Source: Amycolatopsis rubida (GTDB lineage Bacteria > Actinomycetota > Actinomycetes > Mycobacteriales > Pseudonocardiaceae). Taken from it: DNA of 64,000 nucleotides. The stretch spans positions 1,550,001-1,614,000 of the forward strand of contig NZ_FOWC01000001.1 in the NCBI RefSeq assembly GCF_900115345.1, read 5' to 3'. Each line of letters begins with the position of its first letter. The first letter of the stretch is position 1. A program made the translations under genes and the position numbers. The notes under the pieces were generated by a model. It ran no database searches. It was not told the DNA's origin and saw only the letters and a program-made list of their open reading frames with translations. Below, in pieces: positions 26,501 to 34,519 of this stretch.

Positions 26501-26736
26501 TGCTGGCGCGGATCCGGTACCAGCAGGGACGGCTGGAGCCGTCCGCGCGGCTGCTGGCGCTGAGCGCGGTGGTGCGCGGCCGGTTCGATCTGGGGAGCCC
26601 GGAGGTCCGGGAGCTCATCGAGAACCTGACCGGGGAGCTGGGCGCGGAACGGTACGAGGCGCTCGTGGCCGAAACCTCGCAGCTGGACCGGGCGGAGGCG
26701 ATCGAGGCCGTCCGGGCGGAACGTTCGGTTGAGTGA
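23566..26736 (+). CDS. AfsR/SARP-type regulator: BTAD + NB-ARC-like ATPase + TPR
   Basis: The 1,056-residue protein has an OmpR-like winged helix and BTAD domain (about 1-250: MRVALLGPLRAEG, then ALRIRALSAAGRQADALAAY). An STAND ATPase with Walker A GPGGAGKT (287-294) and LLVLDNCEHL (Walker B, about 370) follows, then a GLPL-like MPLALELAAARL and C-terminal helical TPR-like repeats (about 610-1040). Such regulators activate specialised-metabolite or peptidase genes after ATP binding. No biosynthetic cluster is adjacent; the divergent M1/Pcp operon, 146 bp away, is the obvious local candidate target. Confidence 0.9.
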   Translation: MRVALLGPLRAEGEDGTPIDIGGARLRMLLSRLALDAGRAVPAEALIDGLWGAEPPADAANALQSLVSRLRRVLRPAGAELESVNGGYRLAVPPEAVDLHRFEQLSAEGRRELAAGRDGTAAESLAAALALWRGSALADVLDAPFAAAPATLLEERRTETAEDWFEAELRLGRHADVLAELTATAQAHPLRERLAGLRIRALSAAGRQADALAAYSAIRTTLADELGVDPSAELQEVHLRALRGEYTPVAAVVDRLPQRLTSFIGRTDELKLLAELLEGSRLVTLVGPGGAGKTRLATEAASRHPAHSRGLVWFVPLAGVRDAEDVLAALLNALEVRDLRTTETDARRRQVDPFEHAVEALGGTEALLVLDNCEHLVDTAAELAENLLRRLPELRVLATSREPLAITGEALCPLGPLPVPDEAAPPSDIGTLDSVRLFLDRATAVRPGFRLDESTVDAVRQICQRLDGMPLALELAAARLRSMTAEQIAERLDDRFRLLTSGSRTALPRQRTLRAVVEWSWDLLSDAEVRLARRLAVFAASFSEEAVENVCADEELPAEEIVYVLGSLVEKSIVDVVGLRYRLLETLRAYATERLVESGERERMRTAMVAYYAELAYRNEPLLRGRGQLQAIDVYEHDSDNFTSALRAAIESGSAESAARLLFGLFWYLNIVGQNERAALFVDEVLELGVQLPPDVAASLRLSQVLMLAMSGPHEESDVPELVEECIRTGAAERNPWLWVGLPIVAYLNGERELAKREIRRAVERDDVWSRAAGRWAESFVLGDMGDLEGADRARELAHQGFAEVGDRWGLGMTHGFRAAALSQSGDHEAAIAGYTEGLRLVMELRSRDDIVQQWWRLAVERSRAGDQEGAWRDMEAAERYAASGGNNGLRLIVLLGRAELLIREHNVAEAREVFREMKSARADWPTPEGFEAEWLGAVEAGLLLAEGRPDDAEPAVFAVIEQAAGRFDMPDLAGVVELLARIRYQQGRLEPSARLLALSAVVRGRFDLGSPEVRELIENLTGELGAERYEALVAETSQLDRAEAIEAVRAERSVE

Positions 26737-26813
26737 GGTTTTCTCAGCAGCGGTGGTGCGCGGCCTCGCTGCCGGACCGCGAATCCGCCGCACACCGCGC
26801 AACCTAGCTGGCT

Positions 26814-26828
26814 GTTATCGACGATAAC
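26814..26828. promoter_or_regulatory. Perfect 15-bp palindrome upstream of the amidohydrolase
   Basis: GTTATCGACGATAAC is palindromic about the central A. It is AT-richer than its surroundings and resembles TetR- or GntR-type operators. It lies 73 bp before ATG 26901. Confidence 0.5.
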
Positions 26829-26849
26829 TAAATCCTGCTTCCGCTGATG

Positions 26850-26885
26850 TTTCCGGTGATACGCTCCATTGGGTATCACTGGAAA
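26850..26885. promoter_or_regulatory. 13-bp inverted repeat in the amidohydrolase leader
   Basis: TTTCCGGTGATAC (26850-26862) and GTATCACTGGAAA (26873-26885) match in 12 of 13 positions around a 10-bp spacer, just before the ribosome site. It could be a second operator or an RNA hairpin. Confidence 0.5.
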
Positions 26886-26900
26886 CACGGAGGAGCTGTC

Positions 26901-27920
26901 ATGCGTATCGTCGCCCTGGAAGAACACGTGGTCCTGCCCGTCCTGCGCGCGGCGTGGGCGAAGGCGGGGCTCCAGCCGCACGGCTATCCCGACGACCACC
27001 CGGTCACCCGGCGCCTGCGCGATGTCGGCGACGGACGTCTCGCCGACATGGACGAACAGGGCATCGACGTCGCGGTGCTGTCCCTGCCGACCCCTGGCGT
27101 GCAGAACCTTCCGGCCGCTGACGCCGTGCCCGTCGCGCGCGAGGCCAATGACGCCCTCGCCGAGACAGTCGCCGCCAATCCGACGCGATTCCAGGCCTTC
27201 GCCACGCTCCCGACGTCCTCGCCCGAAGCCGCCGTCGAGGAACTGGAACGCGCGATCAGCCTGGGTTTCCGCGGCGCGATGCTGTACGGCCGCACCGGCG
27301 GCAAACTGGCCGACGCCCCGGAGTTCGACGACCTCTACGAAACCGCCGCACGACTTCGCGCCCCGCTGCACTTCCATCCCCAAGCCCCGGTGCGGGCGGT
27401 GCAGGACGCGTACTACTCGGGCTTGCCCAACGGCGTCGGCGCGGCACTGGCGACCGCCGGGCTCGGCTGGTACTACGACCTGGGCGTGCAATACCTGCGG
27501 ATGATCTTCTCCGGCGTTTTCGACCGGCACCCCGGACTGCAGGTGATCGCCGGACACTGGGGCGAGGTGGTCTTGTTCTACCTGGACCACGTCGGCATCC
27601 TGCGAGAAATGGCCGGGCTTCGGCAGCCGCTGGCCGACTACTTCCGGCAGAACTTCTGGATCGCGGGCAGCGGGACGGTCAGCGAACGATATCTGCGCTG
27701 GACGGCGGAGGTCGTCGGGACCGAGCGGATGCTGTACTCGACCGACTATCCCTACACCTTCGGCACCCGGCCGGGCGGTTTTCCTTACCTGGACACAAGC
27801 GGTGGTGCCGCGCGGTCGTTTCTGGAGAACGCGCCCTTTACCGACGAAGAGAAGACCGCCATCGGATCGGGCAACTGGGAGCGGTTGACCGGCCATCTCA
27901 CGGGAACCTCACCCGCGTGA
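26901..27920 (+). CDS. Amidohydrolase-2 family metal-dependent hydrolase/decarboxylase
   Basis: The 339-residue TIM-barrel protein has IVALEEHVV (metal-binding ExH at the start, about 2-10), LHFHPQAP (about 157-164), VIAGHWGE (about 216-223) and YSTDYPY (about 279-285), with Asp as the last ligand. This set matches the ACMS decarboxylase/gamma-resorcylate decarboxylase clan. The substrate is probably a small aromatic acid (family inference). Start ATG 26901 follows an AGGAG; an upstream in-frame ATG (26847) lies inside the regulatory inverted repeat. Two operator-like palindromes precede it. Confidence 0.88.
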   Translation: MRIVALEEHVVLPVLRAAWAKAGLQPHGYPDDHPVTRRLRDVGDGRLADMDEQGIDVAVLSLPTPGVQNLPAADAVPVAREANDALAETVAANPTRFQAFATLPTSSPEAAVEELERAISLGFRGAMLYGRTGGKLADAPEFDDLYETAARLRAPLHFHPQAPVRAVQDAYYSGLPNGVGAALATAGLGWYYDLGVQYLRMIFSGVFDRHPGLQVIAGHWGEVVLFYLDHVGILREMAGLRQPLADYFRQNFWIAGSGTVSERYLRWTAEVVGTERMLYSTDYPYTFGTRPGGFPYLDTSGGAARSFLENAPFTDEEKTAIGSGNWERLTGHLTGTSPA

Positions 27921-28266
27921 CCCCGGCGGCGGATCGCGGAGGTGATCGAGGGCCCGCTTGATCACCGCCATGCCGGCCGGCATCGTTTTGCTCATCGGCG
28001 CGGCCAGGTCGTCGGGGAGCACGTCGCGGGTCCACAACAGCCGGCACCGCTGTTCGCTGTCGGCCAGGACCTGCATGGAGGCGTTGTCGTGTTCGGGCCG
28101 GACGTCGCCGCCGACGACCGCGTAGACCACCCGGCGGGTGTCGTGGTCAACATCGACCCGCCGTTCCCGGCACCATCCGCCGGGGACCCGCGGCGAAGTC
28201 GCCGATCACCTCCCACACGTCGTCGGCGCTGGACTCGATCACTGTTTCTTCGCGGATGGACGCCAT
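27909..28266 (-). pseudogene. SRPBCC (polyketide cyclase-like) gene, frameshifted with internal deletion
   Basis: ATG 28266 begins MASIREETVIESSADDVWEV and reads normally to MVPG, then runs into a stop (28147). A different frame resumes VDVDHDTRRVVYAVVGGDVR and continues through RPEHDNASMQV and the usual C-terminus to 27909. Compared with intact family members, about 20 residues between the two parts are missing as well as the frame being lost. The protein would be nonfunctional. It is divergent from a decayed AraC-type gene, its probable former regulator. Confidence 0.75.
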
Positions 28267-28389
28267 GTCTCCTGCTTCGTTTTTCGTGCTGTGCCGATGG
28301 GTGTACCGGCGCAGCAGTCTGTCCGGCACCGACCTGCGGGTCTTGAAGATTCTTGCCGGAACTGTCGGACCCGCCGCGTAGCCTCCGGG

Positions 28390-29198
28390 GTGCTTTCCTC
28401 CGTCGACCTCGCCACTCGCCCGGAGTTCGCAGTCGGGGCGGTGGACTGCCGAGACGATCACCGCGGCTGGTCGGCTGAGCCGCCGCGCGAGGACGTGCGG
28501 CTCGTGCTCGTGCGCTGCGGCGGGTTCCGTCGCCGGGCCCGCGGTGTTTGCGCGGACCTCGACCACGTCGGTTACCTCGGGATGTCCGGCGAAGAGGAGC
28601 ACTTCGCCCATCCCGCTGGCGGCGACCGGTGCACCTCGATCACCCTGACCCCCGCGCTCTGGCGCACCGTGGCCGGCGACGCACCGCTGTTGGACCGCTC
28701 ATCGCGGCACGCTCGACCTCGCCCATCGCCGGCTGCTCGCGCCGCGGACCCCGAGTACGCGGCGACCGAAGGGCTGCTCGGCCTGGTAGCCGTGGTGGTC
28801 CGGCAGGTCGTGGCCACAGTCGCCCCGGACGGCGGACGGGCAGGCGACCGGGCATTGACAGCTCAAGCCCGCGCCGCGATCGGCGACGATCATCCAGCCG
28901 CGGCCGGCCTGATTCCCCTCGCTGCCCTGCTGGGCTTCTCTCCTTACCGGCTCAGCCGCGCCTTCACCCGCGAGCTGGGAGTGTCGCTGACCCGGTACCG
29001 CAACCGTGCGCGTGCTGGACCGGCTGGAGGCAGGTGAACCCAGCTTGGCCATCCTTGCCGCCGACCTCCGGTTCGCCGATCAGGCCCACCTCTGCCGAAC
29101 TGTGCGCACACCTCGGACACACCCCGACCGCACTGCTCGCCCGCTCATCGGCATCGAATCCGGCAACAAGGCGGGAAACTCAAGCGACAACAAGGTGA
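28390..29198 (+). pseudogene. AraC-family regulator, multiply frameshifted
   Basis: GTG 28390 starts an AraC-like protein (LSSVDLATRPEFAVGAVDCR). Conserved segments then appear in three different frames: GTLDLAHRRLLAP shifts near 28692, AAAGLIPLAALLGFSPYRLSRAFTRELG returns, the second HTH (VRVLDRLEAGEPSLAILAADLRFADQAHLCR) shifts near 29010, and AHLGHTPTALLARS shifts again near 29100. At least three or four indels are needed, so this is decay and not a sequencing slip at one site. Together with the SRPBCC remnant it marks a dying two-gene module. Confidence 0.75.
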
Positions 29199-29240
29199 GT
29201 GTCTGTGCCCAGCTGTGGAACCCGGACACAGACACTCACC
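29194..29240. terminator. 14-bp inverted repeat with GTGAGTGT arms
   Basis: GGTGAGTGTCTGTG (29194-29207) and its exact complement (29227-29240) flank a 19-nt loop. It lies between the 3' end of the AraC pseudogene and the stop of the convergent ABC permease. The arm sequence is shared with the palindrome at 36742. Confidence 0.6.
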
Positions 29241-29270
29241 ACAGCGCCCACACCCCCGTGCCGGACGCCC

Positions 29271-30077
29271 TCAGACCCGCTTGCGGTAGGCCCACGTCGC
29301 GAGCGGGAAGAACACCACGACCGCACCGGCCATCCACGCCAGTGCGCCCAGCAGGGAGCCGCCGTACGCGACGCCACCGTTGAGCAGGCCGCGCATCACG
29401 TCGGACATCAGGCTCACCGGGCTGATGTCCGCCCATGCCTTGAGCCAGCCCGGCATCGTGGCAGTCGGGAGGAACACGTTGCTGCCGAACGTCAGCGGCA
29501 TGATGAAGACGAACATCAGGCCCTGCGCCGCGCCAGGGGATTTCATCAGCATCCCGACGAACACCGAACCCCAGCAGAAGCACAGGCCGAACGCGATCGC
29601 CAGCAGGACCGCGAGGACGAACTCCCCGGGACCGGTCTGCACCCGGAAGCCCATCACGGTCGCCACGATCAGCAGCACCGTCAGGCACACCACGTACCGC
29701 ACGAGGTCCGCCAGCACCGCGCCCACCAAGGGCGCGGAACGGGCGATCGGCATGGCTCGGAAGCGGTCGAAGACGCCCTTCGTGATGTCGGTGTTGAGCG
29801 CCGTGCCGACGGTCAGCGAGGCCTGCAGGATGTTCATCACGATCAGGCCCGGCACGAGCGCCTGCAGATAGTTCTCGATCGAACCGCTCAGCGCGTTGCC
29901 GAACAGGTAGGTGAACATCAGCAGGAAGATGATCGGCATCAGCGTGACGTCGGCCAGCTGTTCCGGATTCTTGCGGATCTTCAGGATTCCCCGCCAGGCA
30001 AGCGAAAACGCGTGCTTCGCGCCCTGGACCGGGCTGATGTGCCGGGGCGGGGCCGCCACGGCGGTTGCGGTGGTCAC
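29271..30077 (-). CDS. ABC-2 type exporter permease (DrrB-like)
   Basis: The 268-residue permease has six predicted membrane segments and the ABC-2 landmarks GLIVMNILQASLTVGTALN.DITKGVFDRFRAMPIARSAP (about 85-130) and FMFVFIMPLTFGSNVF-like VFLPTATMPGWLKAWADISP (about 195-225). It is the DrrB/daunorubicin-type membrane partner of the ATPase encoded just upstream. GTG 30077 overlaps the ATPase stop as GTGA. It probably exports a hydrophobic compound; the substrate is not evident. Confidence 0.92.
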   Translation of the reverse strand: MTTATAVAAPPRHISPVQGAKHAFSLAWRGILKIRKNPEQLADVTLMPIIFLLMFTYLFGNALSGSIENYLQALVPGLIVMNILQASLTVGTALNTDITKGVFDRFRAMPIARSAPLVGAVLADLVRYVVCLTVLLIVATVMGFRVQTGPGEFVLAVLLAIAFGLCFCWGSVFVGMLMKSPGAAQGLMFVFIMPLTFGSNVFLPTATMPGWLKAWADISPVSLMSDVMRGLLNGGVAYGGSLLGALAWMAGAVVVFFPLATWAYRKRV

Positions 30078-31051
30078 GACCGGCTCCCTTCGAGTTCGCG
30101 CTCCGGCTTCGGCTCTTCGGCGCCATGCCCGGTCAGCGCGAGGAACACCTCGTCGAGGCTGGGCAGCCGCAGCGCCAGTTCGTCGGAGGTGATGCCCGCC
30201 GTGTCGAGCCGGCGCACCAGCGTGGACAGCAGCACCGGGTCGGACACCGGTGCGGTCAGCAGTCCGGTCGCGTCGTCGCGGACCGGGCGGACGCCGGTGA
30301 GTTCGGCCAGGATGCGGTCGACCTCGTCGAGGTCGCGCAGCGACGTCGGCCGCACCTGCAGCGTCTGCCCGCCGACCCGCCGCTTCAGCTCGTCGGCACG
30401 GCCGTCGGCGACCACGTGGCCGTGGTCGAACACGGTGATCCGGTCGGCCAGCTGGTCGGCCTCCTCCAGGTACTGCGTGGTGAGCAGCACGGTCGCGCCT
30501 TCGGCGACGAGGCTGCGGACCACCGTCCACACCTCGTTGCGCGCGTGCGGGTCGAGTCCGGTGGTCGGCTCGTCCAGGTACAGCACGGCGGGGCGGCCGA
30601 CGAGGCTCGCCGCCAGGTCGAGCCTGCGCCGCATGCCGCCGGAATACGTCCGGATCGGCCGCTTGGCCGCGTCGGTCAGCTCGAACCGCTCCAGCAGTTC
30701 CGCCGCCCGCGCCCGCGCGTCGGCCCGGGACAGGTTCAGCAGCTTCCCGATCAGCACCAGGTTCTCGGTGCCGCTCAGGTCCTCGTCCACCGACGCGTAC
30801 TGCCCGGTGAGCCCGATCAGCCCGCGTACCCGGACCGGGTCGCGGACCACGTCGTAACCCCCGACCGTGGCGTGTCCCGCGTCCGGTCTCAGCAGGGTCG
30901 CCAGGATGCGGACCGCGGTTGTCTTGCCCGCGCCGTTCGGCCCGAGCACCCCGACCACCTTCCCGAACGGGACCTCGAGGTCCACCCCGTCCAGCGCCTT
31001 CGTCTCCCCGAAATGCTTGACCAGGCCCTCGGCCTGGATCGCGTGCGACAT
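30074..31051 (-). CDS. ABC exporter ATP-binding protein (DrrA-like)
   Basis: The 325-residue ATPase has Walker A GPNGAGKT (37-44), the signature TYSGGMRRRLDLAASL (about 140), Walker B YLDEPTTGLDPHARNE (about 165) and the DrrA-family C-terminal extension ending SLDEVFLALTGH, which stabilises the complex with DrrB. An AGGAGG ribosome site precedes ATG 31051. It forms a two-gene operon with the downstream permease. No biosynthetic genes are next to it, so self-resistance to a local product is unproven. Confidence 0.93.
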   Translation of the reverse strand: MSHAIQAEGLVKHFGETKALDGVDLEVPFGKVVGVLGPNGAGKTTAVRILATLLRPDAGHATVGGYDVVRDPVRVRGLIGLTGQYASVDEDLSGTENLVLIGKLLNLSRADARARAAELLERFELTDAAKRPIRTYSGGMRRRLDLAASLVGRPAVLYLDEPTTGLDPHARNEVWTVVRSLVAEGATVLLTTQYLEEADQLADRITVFDHGHVVADGRADELKRRVGGQTLQVRPTSLRDLDEVDRILAELTGVRPVRDDATGLLTAPVSDPVLLSTLVRRLDTAGITSDELALRLPSLDEVFLALTGHGAEEPKPERELEGSRS

Positions 31052-31159
31052 GATGCCTCCTCCTGTGTCGCTCCAGCACACAGTGGACGGAGGCGCTGGC
31101 AAGCCGCGCACACGGCGCTGACACGGACCTGTCAGTGCCTGCCCGGCATACTCGGGATC

Positions 31160-32113
31160 ATGGTGATGGCGGCGCGGACGCGGACCCGGCTGGTCACGGG
31201 CCTGCTCGTGCTGGTCGGACTGCCGCTGCTGGCGGTGGCTGTGCTGCGCACGATCGGCTGGGACGGCAGCAGCTGGTACCTGACCGCGCTGCTGGCGCTG
31301 ACCCCGTACGTCGTCATCTACGGCGTGCTGCTCGCCGGGCTCGCGCTGGTGCTGCGGCGCTGGTGGGTCGGCGGTGTCGCGCTCGCGCTGTCCGCGCTGC
31401 TGGCGGTGTACGTCGCGCCGCGGGTGACGTCCGACGACCAGCCCGTGGCGCACGGCAAGACGGTGCGCGTGCTGGCAGCGAACCTTTACCTGGGCCAGGC
31501 CGATCCGGCGGCACTCGTGCGGCTGGTCCGGGAGCAGCGGATCGACGTGCTGAACCTGGTGGAGATGACGCCCGCCGCGATGTCCGGGCTGGAGAAAGCC
31601 GGGCTGTTCCAGACGCTGCCGTACCGGGTCATGCACCCGGCGTCCGGGGTGGACGGTTCCGGCATCGTGTCGCGCTATCCGCTCACCGAAGAGGACTACA
31701 CCGGCGATTCGGCCCAGAAACAGCCCGGTGCGGCGGCCGATCTCGGCGGTGGGACGACGGTGGAGATCGTGGCCGCGCATCCGCGTTCGCCGGACTCCGG
31801 GTACTACCAGTGGGAGCGGGAGACGCGGGACCTGTCGCGCGCGATCGGCGAGCACGGCCTGCGTGTCGTGGCAGGCGATTTCAACGCGACTCTCGACCAT
31901 GCCGCACTGCGGACGGTGCTGTCCCGCGGATACGTCGACGCGGCGGAGGCGCGCGGCGACGGTCTCGTCCCGACCTGGTCGACGTCGGCGGTTCCGCTCG
32001 TGCCGCTGGACCACGTGCTGGTGGACCGCCGGGTCGCGATCCGGGACTATCAAGTGTTCGATGTGCCCGGAAGCGATCACCGGGCGGTTTACGCGGAGGT
32101 GCAACTGCCATGA
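31160..32113 (+). CDS. Membrane-anchored endonuclease/exonuclease/phosphatase-family protein
   Basis: The 317-residue protein has three N-terminal TM helices (about 8-28, 38-62 and 66-85) followed by an EEP domain. In it, VLAANLYLGQAD is the Asn strand, LNLVEM the metal Glu, VVAGDFNAT the GDFN motif and SDHRAV the catalytic Asp-His. The catalytic domain is predicted outside the membrane. The activity could be a phosphatase, phosphodiesterase or nuclease. CATACT 8-13 nt before ATG 31160 suggests a leaderless mRNA. The GNAT gene overlaps its end as ATGA. Confidence 0.87.
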   Translation: MVMAARTRTRLVTGLLVLVGLPLLAVAVLRTIGWDGSSWYLTALLALTPYVVIYGVLLAGLALVLRRWWVGGVALALSALLAVYVAPRVTSDDQPVAHGKTVRVLAANLYLGQADPAALVRLVREQRIDVLNLVEMTPAAMSGLEKAGLFQTLPYRVMHPASGVDGSGIVSRYPLTEEDYTGDSAQKQPGAAADLGGGTTVEIVAAHPRSPDSGYYQWERETRDLSRAIGEHGLRVVAGDFNATLDHAALRTVLSRGYVDAAEARGDGLVPTWSTSAVPLVPLDHVLVDRRVAIRDYQVFDVPGSDHRAVYAEVQLP

Positions 32114-32544
32114 CGACCTTGCGGCCGAGCCGCGGGGAAGCCGAGTACCCGCGGCTGCTGGAGATCTGGCGCAGTGCCGTCGAGGCGACGCACCATTTCC
32201 TGGCACCGGCGGACGTCGAGTACTACGCCACGCGCGTCCCGGTCTACTTCCCGCAAGTGGACGTGACCGTGGCGGAGGTCGACGGAATCCTGGCGGGTTT
32301 CTCCGGGATCGCCGAGGAAAAGCTGGAAATGCTGTTCGTGCACGACGATTTCCGCGGTCGCGGGGTCGGGTCGGCGTTGCTGCGTGCGGCGCTGGACCGG
32401 TTCCCGGGGCTCACTCTGGACGTGAACGAGCAGAACCCGAGGGCGGTCGGTTTCTATCTGCACCACGGGTTCGAGGTGGTCGGCAGGCAGGAAACCGATT
32501 CGGACGGTCGTCCGTTCCCGTTGCTGGAACTCACCCGAGCTTGA
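32110..32544 (+). CDS. GNAT-family N-acetyltransferase
   Basis: The 144-residue protein has the GNAT acetyl-CoA motif A, EMLFVHDDFRGRGVGSALLRAAL (about 73-95, with the R/Q-x-x-G-x-G/A loop RGRGVG), and motif B NPRAVGFYLHHGFEVVGR (about 110-127). It resembles small YjaB-like acetyltransferases, whose substrates are mostly unknown. It is translationally coupled to the EEP gene (ATGA, 32110-32113), and its 3' end overlaps the convergent Sir2 gene by 14 nt. Confidence 0.88.
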   Translation: MTTLRPSRGEAEYPRLLEIWRSAVEATHHFLAPADVEYYATRVPVYFPQVDVTVAEVDGILAGFSGIAEEKLEMLFVHDDFRGRGVGSALLRAALDRFPGLTLDVNEQNPRAVGFYLHHGFEVVGRQETDSDGRPFPLLELTRA

Positions 32545-33334
32545 CCAGCGTCTCCAGTGCGCCAGCGGGGATCGAAACCCCGCGACCGTGGCGGATCTGC
32601 GGTTCGCGCGGGTTGATCCGGACCAGCGCACCCGTCGCCGCGCTGGCGAGTTCGGAATACCGCCGGACGGTCGGAACCGCTTGTCCGGCACCGATTTCGA
32701 CCACCACCGCGGCGCGGTGCGCGCGCCGCCAAGTCGCCAGCTCGTCCAGCTGTTGCTGACTGCGGTCGGAAACCCAGTCGAAATCCCCGAACATCAGGAT
32801 GTTGGGCCGGGCCAGGCTGCCGCACCGCGGACACGACGGCAGCGGCGGCCGGGCGCGCATGGTCGCCTCGTCCAGCTCGACCGCGATGTCCTCGGCCGAC
32901 CAGATCTCCCGCGAGCACCCGGCCAGGCACTGCAGGTGGTGGATCGACCCGTGTGCCTCGGCGACGTGCGGGAATCCCGCCGCCTGGAACTGTCCGTCCA
33001 CATTGGACGTGAAGACCCGCACGCCGCCAGGTTTCGCGAGCCCGCATTCGAGCAGCAGCCCGAACCCGCGGTGCGGCACCGTCTTCCGGTACAGCTCGAG
33101 CCGGTGCCCGTAGAACCCCCAGGCCAGTTCCGGGTCCGAGGCGAAATGCTGCGGGTCGGCCAGCTCCTCGAACCGGAGCCCGAGCCCGGCGTACGGCGGA
33201 TACGCCCGCCAAAAACCTTCCCCGCCACGGAAATCGGGCAGACCGGAGTCGACGCCCATCCCGGCACCGGCGCACACGAGCAGTGCGCCGGCGCCGCGGA
33301 TCAGCTCGGCGGCGCGGGCGAGTTCGTCACTCAC
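32531..33334 (-). CDS. Sir2-family NAD-dependent protein deacylase
   Basis: The 267-residue protein has the NAD-binding CAGAGMGVDSGLPDFRG (21-37), catalytic His128 in AEAHGS and a zinc ribbon Cys136/140 and 168/171. The usual TQNID-x-LH motif reads TSNVDGQF (109-116), so the Gln is Ser and the Leu-His is Gln-Phe. That is a divergent Sir2 class whose acyl preference cannot be read from sequence. GTG 33334 overlaps the mhuD stop by 8 nt, so the two are a coupled pair. Confidence 0.88.
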   Translation of the reverse strand: MSDELARAAELIRGAGALLVCAGAGMGVDSGLPDFRGGEGFWRAYPPYAGLGLRFEELADPQHFASDPELAWGFYGHRLELYRKTVPHRGFGLLLECGLAKPGGVRVFTSNVDGQFQAAGFPHVAEAHGSIHHLQCLAGCSREIWSAEDIAVELDEATMRARPPLPSCPRCGSLARPNILMFGDFDWVSDRSQQQLDELATWRRAHRAAVVVEIGAGQAVPTVRRYSELASAATGALVRINPREPQIRHGRGVSIPAGALETLVKLG

Positions 33335-33635
33335 CCGGCTTCGATGCCTGCACGACCTCGAATTCCAGCAGGTTCGCACCGGTCGACACCGGGTTCTTGC
33401 GCTCGCCCGCGTGCGCCTCGCGCGCCGGACCGCCCGCCCAGGCCTGGTAGTGCTCCTCGGTTTCCCACTTCGTGTACACGAAGTAGCGCGTCTCGCCCGC
33501 GATCGGGCGGAGCAGCTCGAAGCCGAGGAACCCCTCCTGGTTGTCGACGGAGTGCAGCCGCGCGGCGAAGCGCTTCTCCAGCTCCGGGCCGGCGCCTTCG
33601 GGGACCTCGATTGCGTTGATCTTGACCACTGCCAT
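33327..33635 (-). CDS. mhuD: MhuD-type heme-degrading monooxygenase
   Basis: This 102-residue ferredoxin-like ABM-fold protein is very close to mycobacterial MhuD (Rv3592). It begins MAVVKINAIEVPEGAGPELE and has Asn7, Trp66 and the heme-ligating His75 at the same positions, the three residues needed for catalysis there. MhuD cleaves heme to mycobilin and iron without CO release (family knowledge). Placement between clpC and mutY also agrees with mycobacterial synteny. It is coupled to the downstream Sir2 gene. No heme-uptake genes are in view. Confidence 0.92.
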   Translation of the reverse strand: MAVVKINAIEVPEGAGPELEKRFAARLHSVDNQEGFLGFELLRPIAGETRYFVYTKWETEEHYQAWAGGPAREAHAGERKNPVSTGANLLEFEVVQASKPGE

Positions 33636-33738
33636 GCCCCCAGCGTACTGACAGCTGGCCTGGTTTCGCGGTTCGTGCCACTCTGCTCACACGGGGGACG
33701 ACGAGGTTTTTGGCACCGAATTGGCCCGCGACCTGCAG

Positions 33739-33786
33739 CTGTGTTTGATTGCGCCGCCGCGATCCCGCGTTTGGGCCCGGTAGGCA
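33739..33786 (+). repeat. Short imperfect direct repeat, copy A
   Basis: It begins GCTGTGTTTGATT and continues about 48 bp through CGCGATCCCGCG and GGTAG. It is about 85% identical to copy B at 34120-34171. It interrupts the first conserved segment of the AAA pseudogene. Confidence 0.6.
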
Positions 33787-34119
33787 CCGACTGGTTCGGC
33801 ATTGCCGGCGGTCTGCGCGGGTACGAAGGGTCGCACCGGACGGTGCCCCGGTGCTGGTCGGCGTGCGCGGCTCGGTCCCGCAGTACGGACAGGTGAACTG
33901 CCGGACCGGCCTGAGTGAGCACTGCAACGACGAACCGCGGCCGGAGCTGGGCAAGGAAGACGTGGTGCTGCCGGAGGGCGTCGTCGAAGCGGTCGAACGG
34001 CACACTTGCGGCATCGCCGAACCGGCGCTGGCCGAGGCGGGTCAGCATCTGAAGCGCGGCCCGCTGCTGCACGGTCCGCCCGGCACCGGGAAAACGCACA
34101 CCGTGCGGTACCTGACGGG

Positions 34120-34171
34120 CTGTGTTTGATTACGCGGACGCGACCCCGCGTTCGGGTTACGTCGGGTAGGA
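34120..34171 (+). repeat. Short imperfect direct repeat, copy B
   Basis: It begins with the same GCTGTGTTTGATT as copy A and shares CGCGA-CCCGCGTT-GGG and GGGTAGG, with a short insertion near the 3' end. It lies immediately after the Walker A segment of the AAA pseudogene, at the point where coding sequence is lost. Confidence 0.6.
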
Positions 34172-34519
34172 ACGGGGCTGGACCTGCGGATGTCACCTTC
34201 CTGCTTACCGCCAATCGGGCGAGCAGCTTGGAGAAAGCGCTGGCCGACCGGCCCGGCCCGGTCGACTTGGCGGTGGAGGTGCCGCTGCCGGACGCGAAGC
34301 GCTGCTCCGGCTGTACTCGCGTGAGCTGGAGCTGACGGCAGACCTGAGCCCGTGGTCGAGGTGACGGAAGGCGTCACGGCGTCGTTCATGAAGGAACTGC
34401 TTCGCCGGGCTGGCGCTTCGGCCCGACGAACCAGTGCGGGTGGGCGACCCCGAACTGGGCGCGGCCCTAACCGAGATGAACGACTCTCGCAGCAGCCTGA
34501 CCAGGTCGTTGCTCGGCAG

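Noticed and set aside
23566..31051. A specialised-metabolite biosynthetic cluster around the SARP-type regulator and DrrAB-like exporter
   Set aside because: No PKS, NRPS, terpene or RiPP enzymes are present; the regulator and exporter are isolated from each other by ordinary and decayed genes.
30065..31159. Rightward frame continuous with the endonuclease/exonuclease/phosphatase-family gene, antisense to the ABC ATPase
   Set aside because: The ABC ATPase on the opposite strand is unmistakable. The conserved part of the EEP protein begins only after ATG 31160.
33636..34519. Possible tRNA or attachment-site origin of the two GCTGTGTTTGATT repeats
   Set aside because: Neither copy folds into a cloverleaf or has a TTCGA-type T-loop, and no integrase gene is near.
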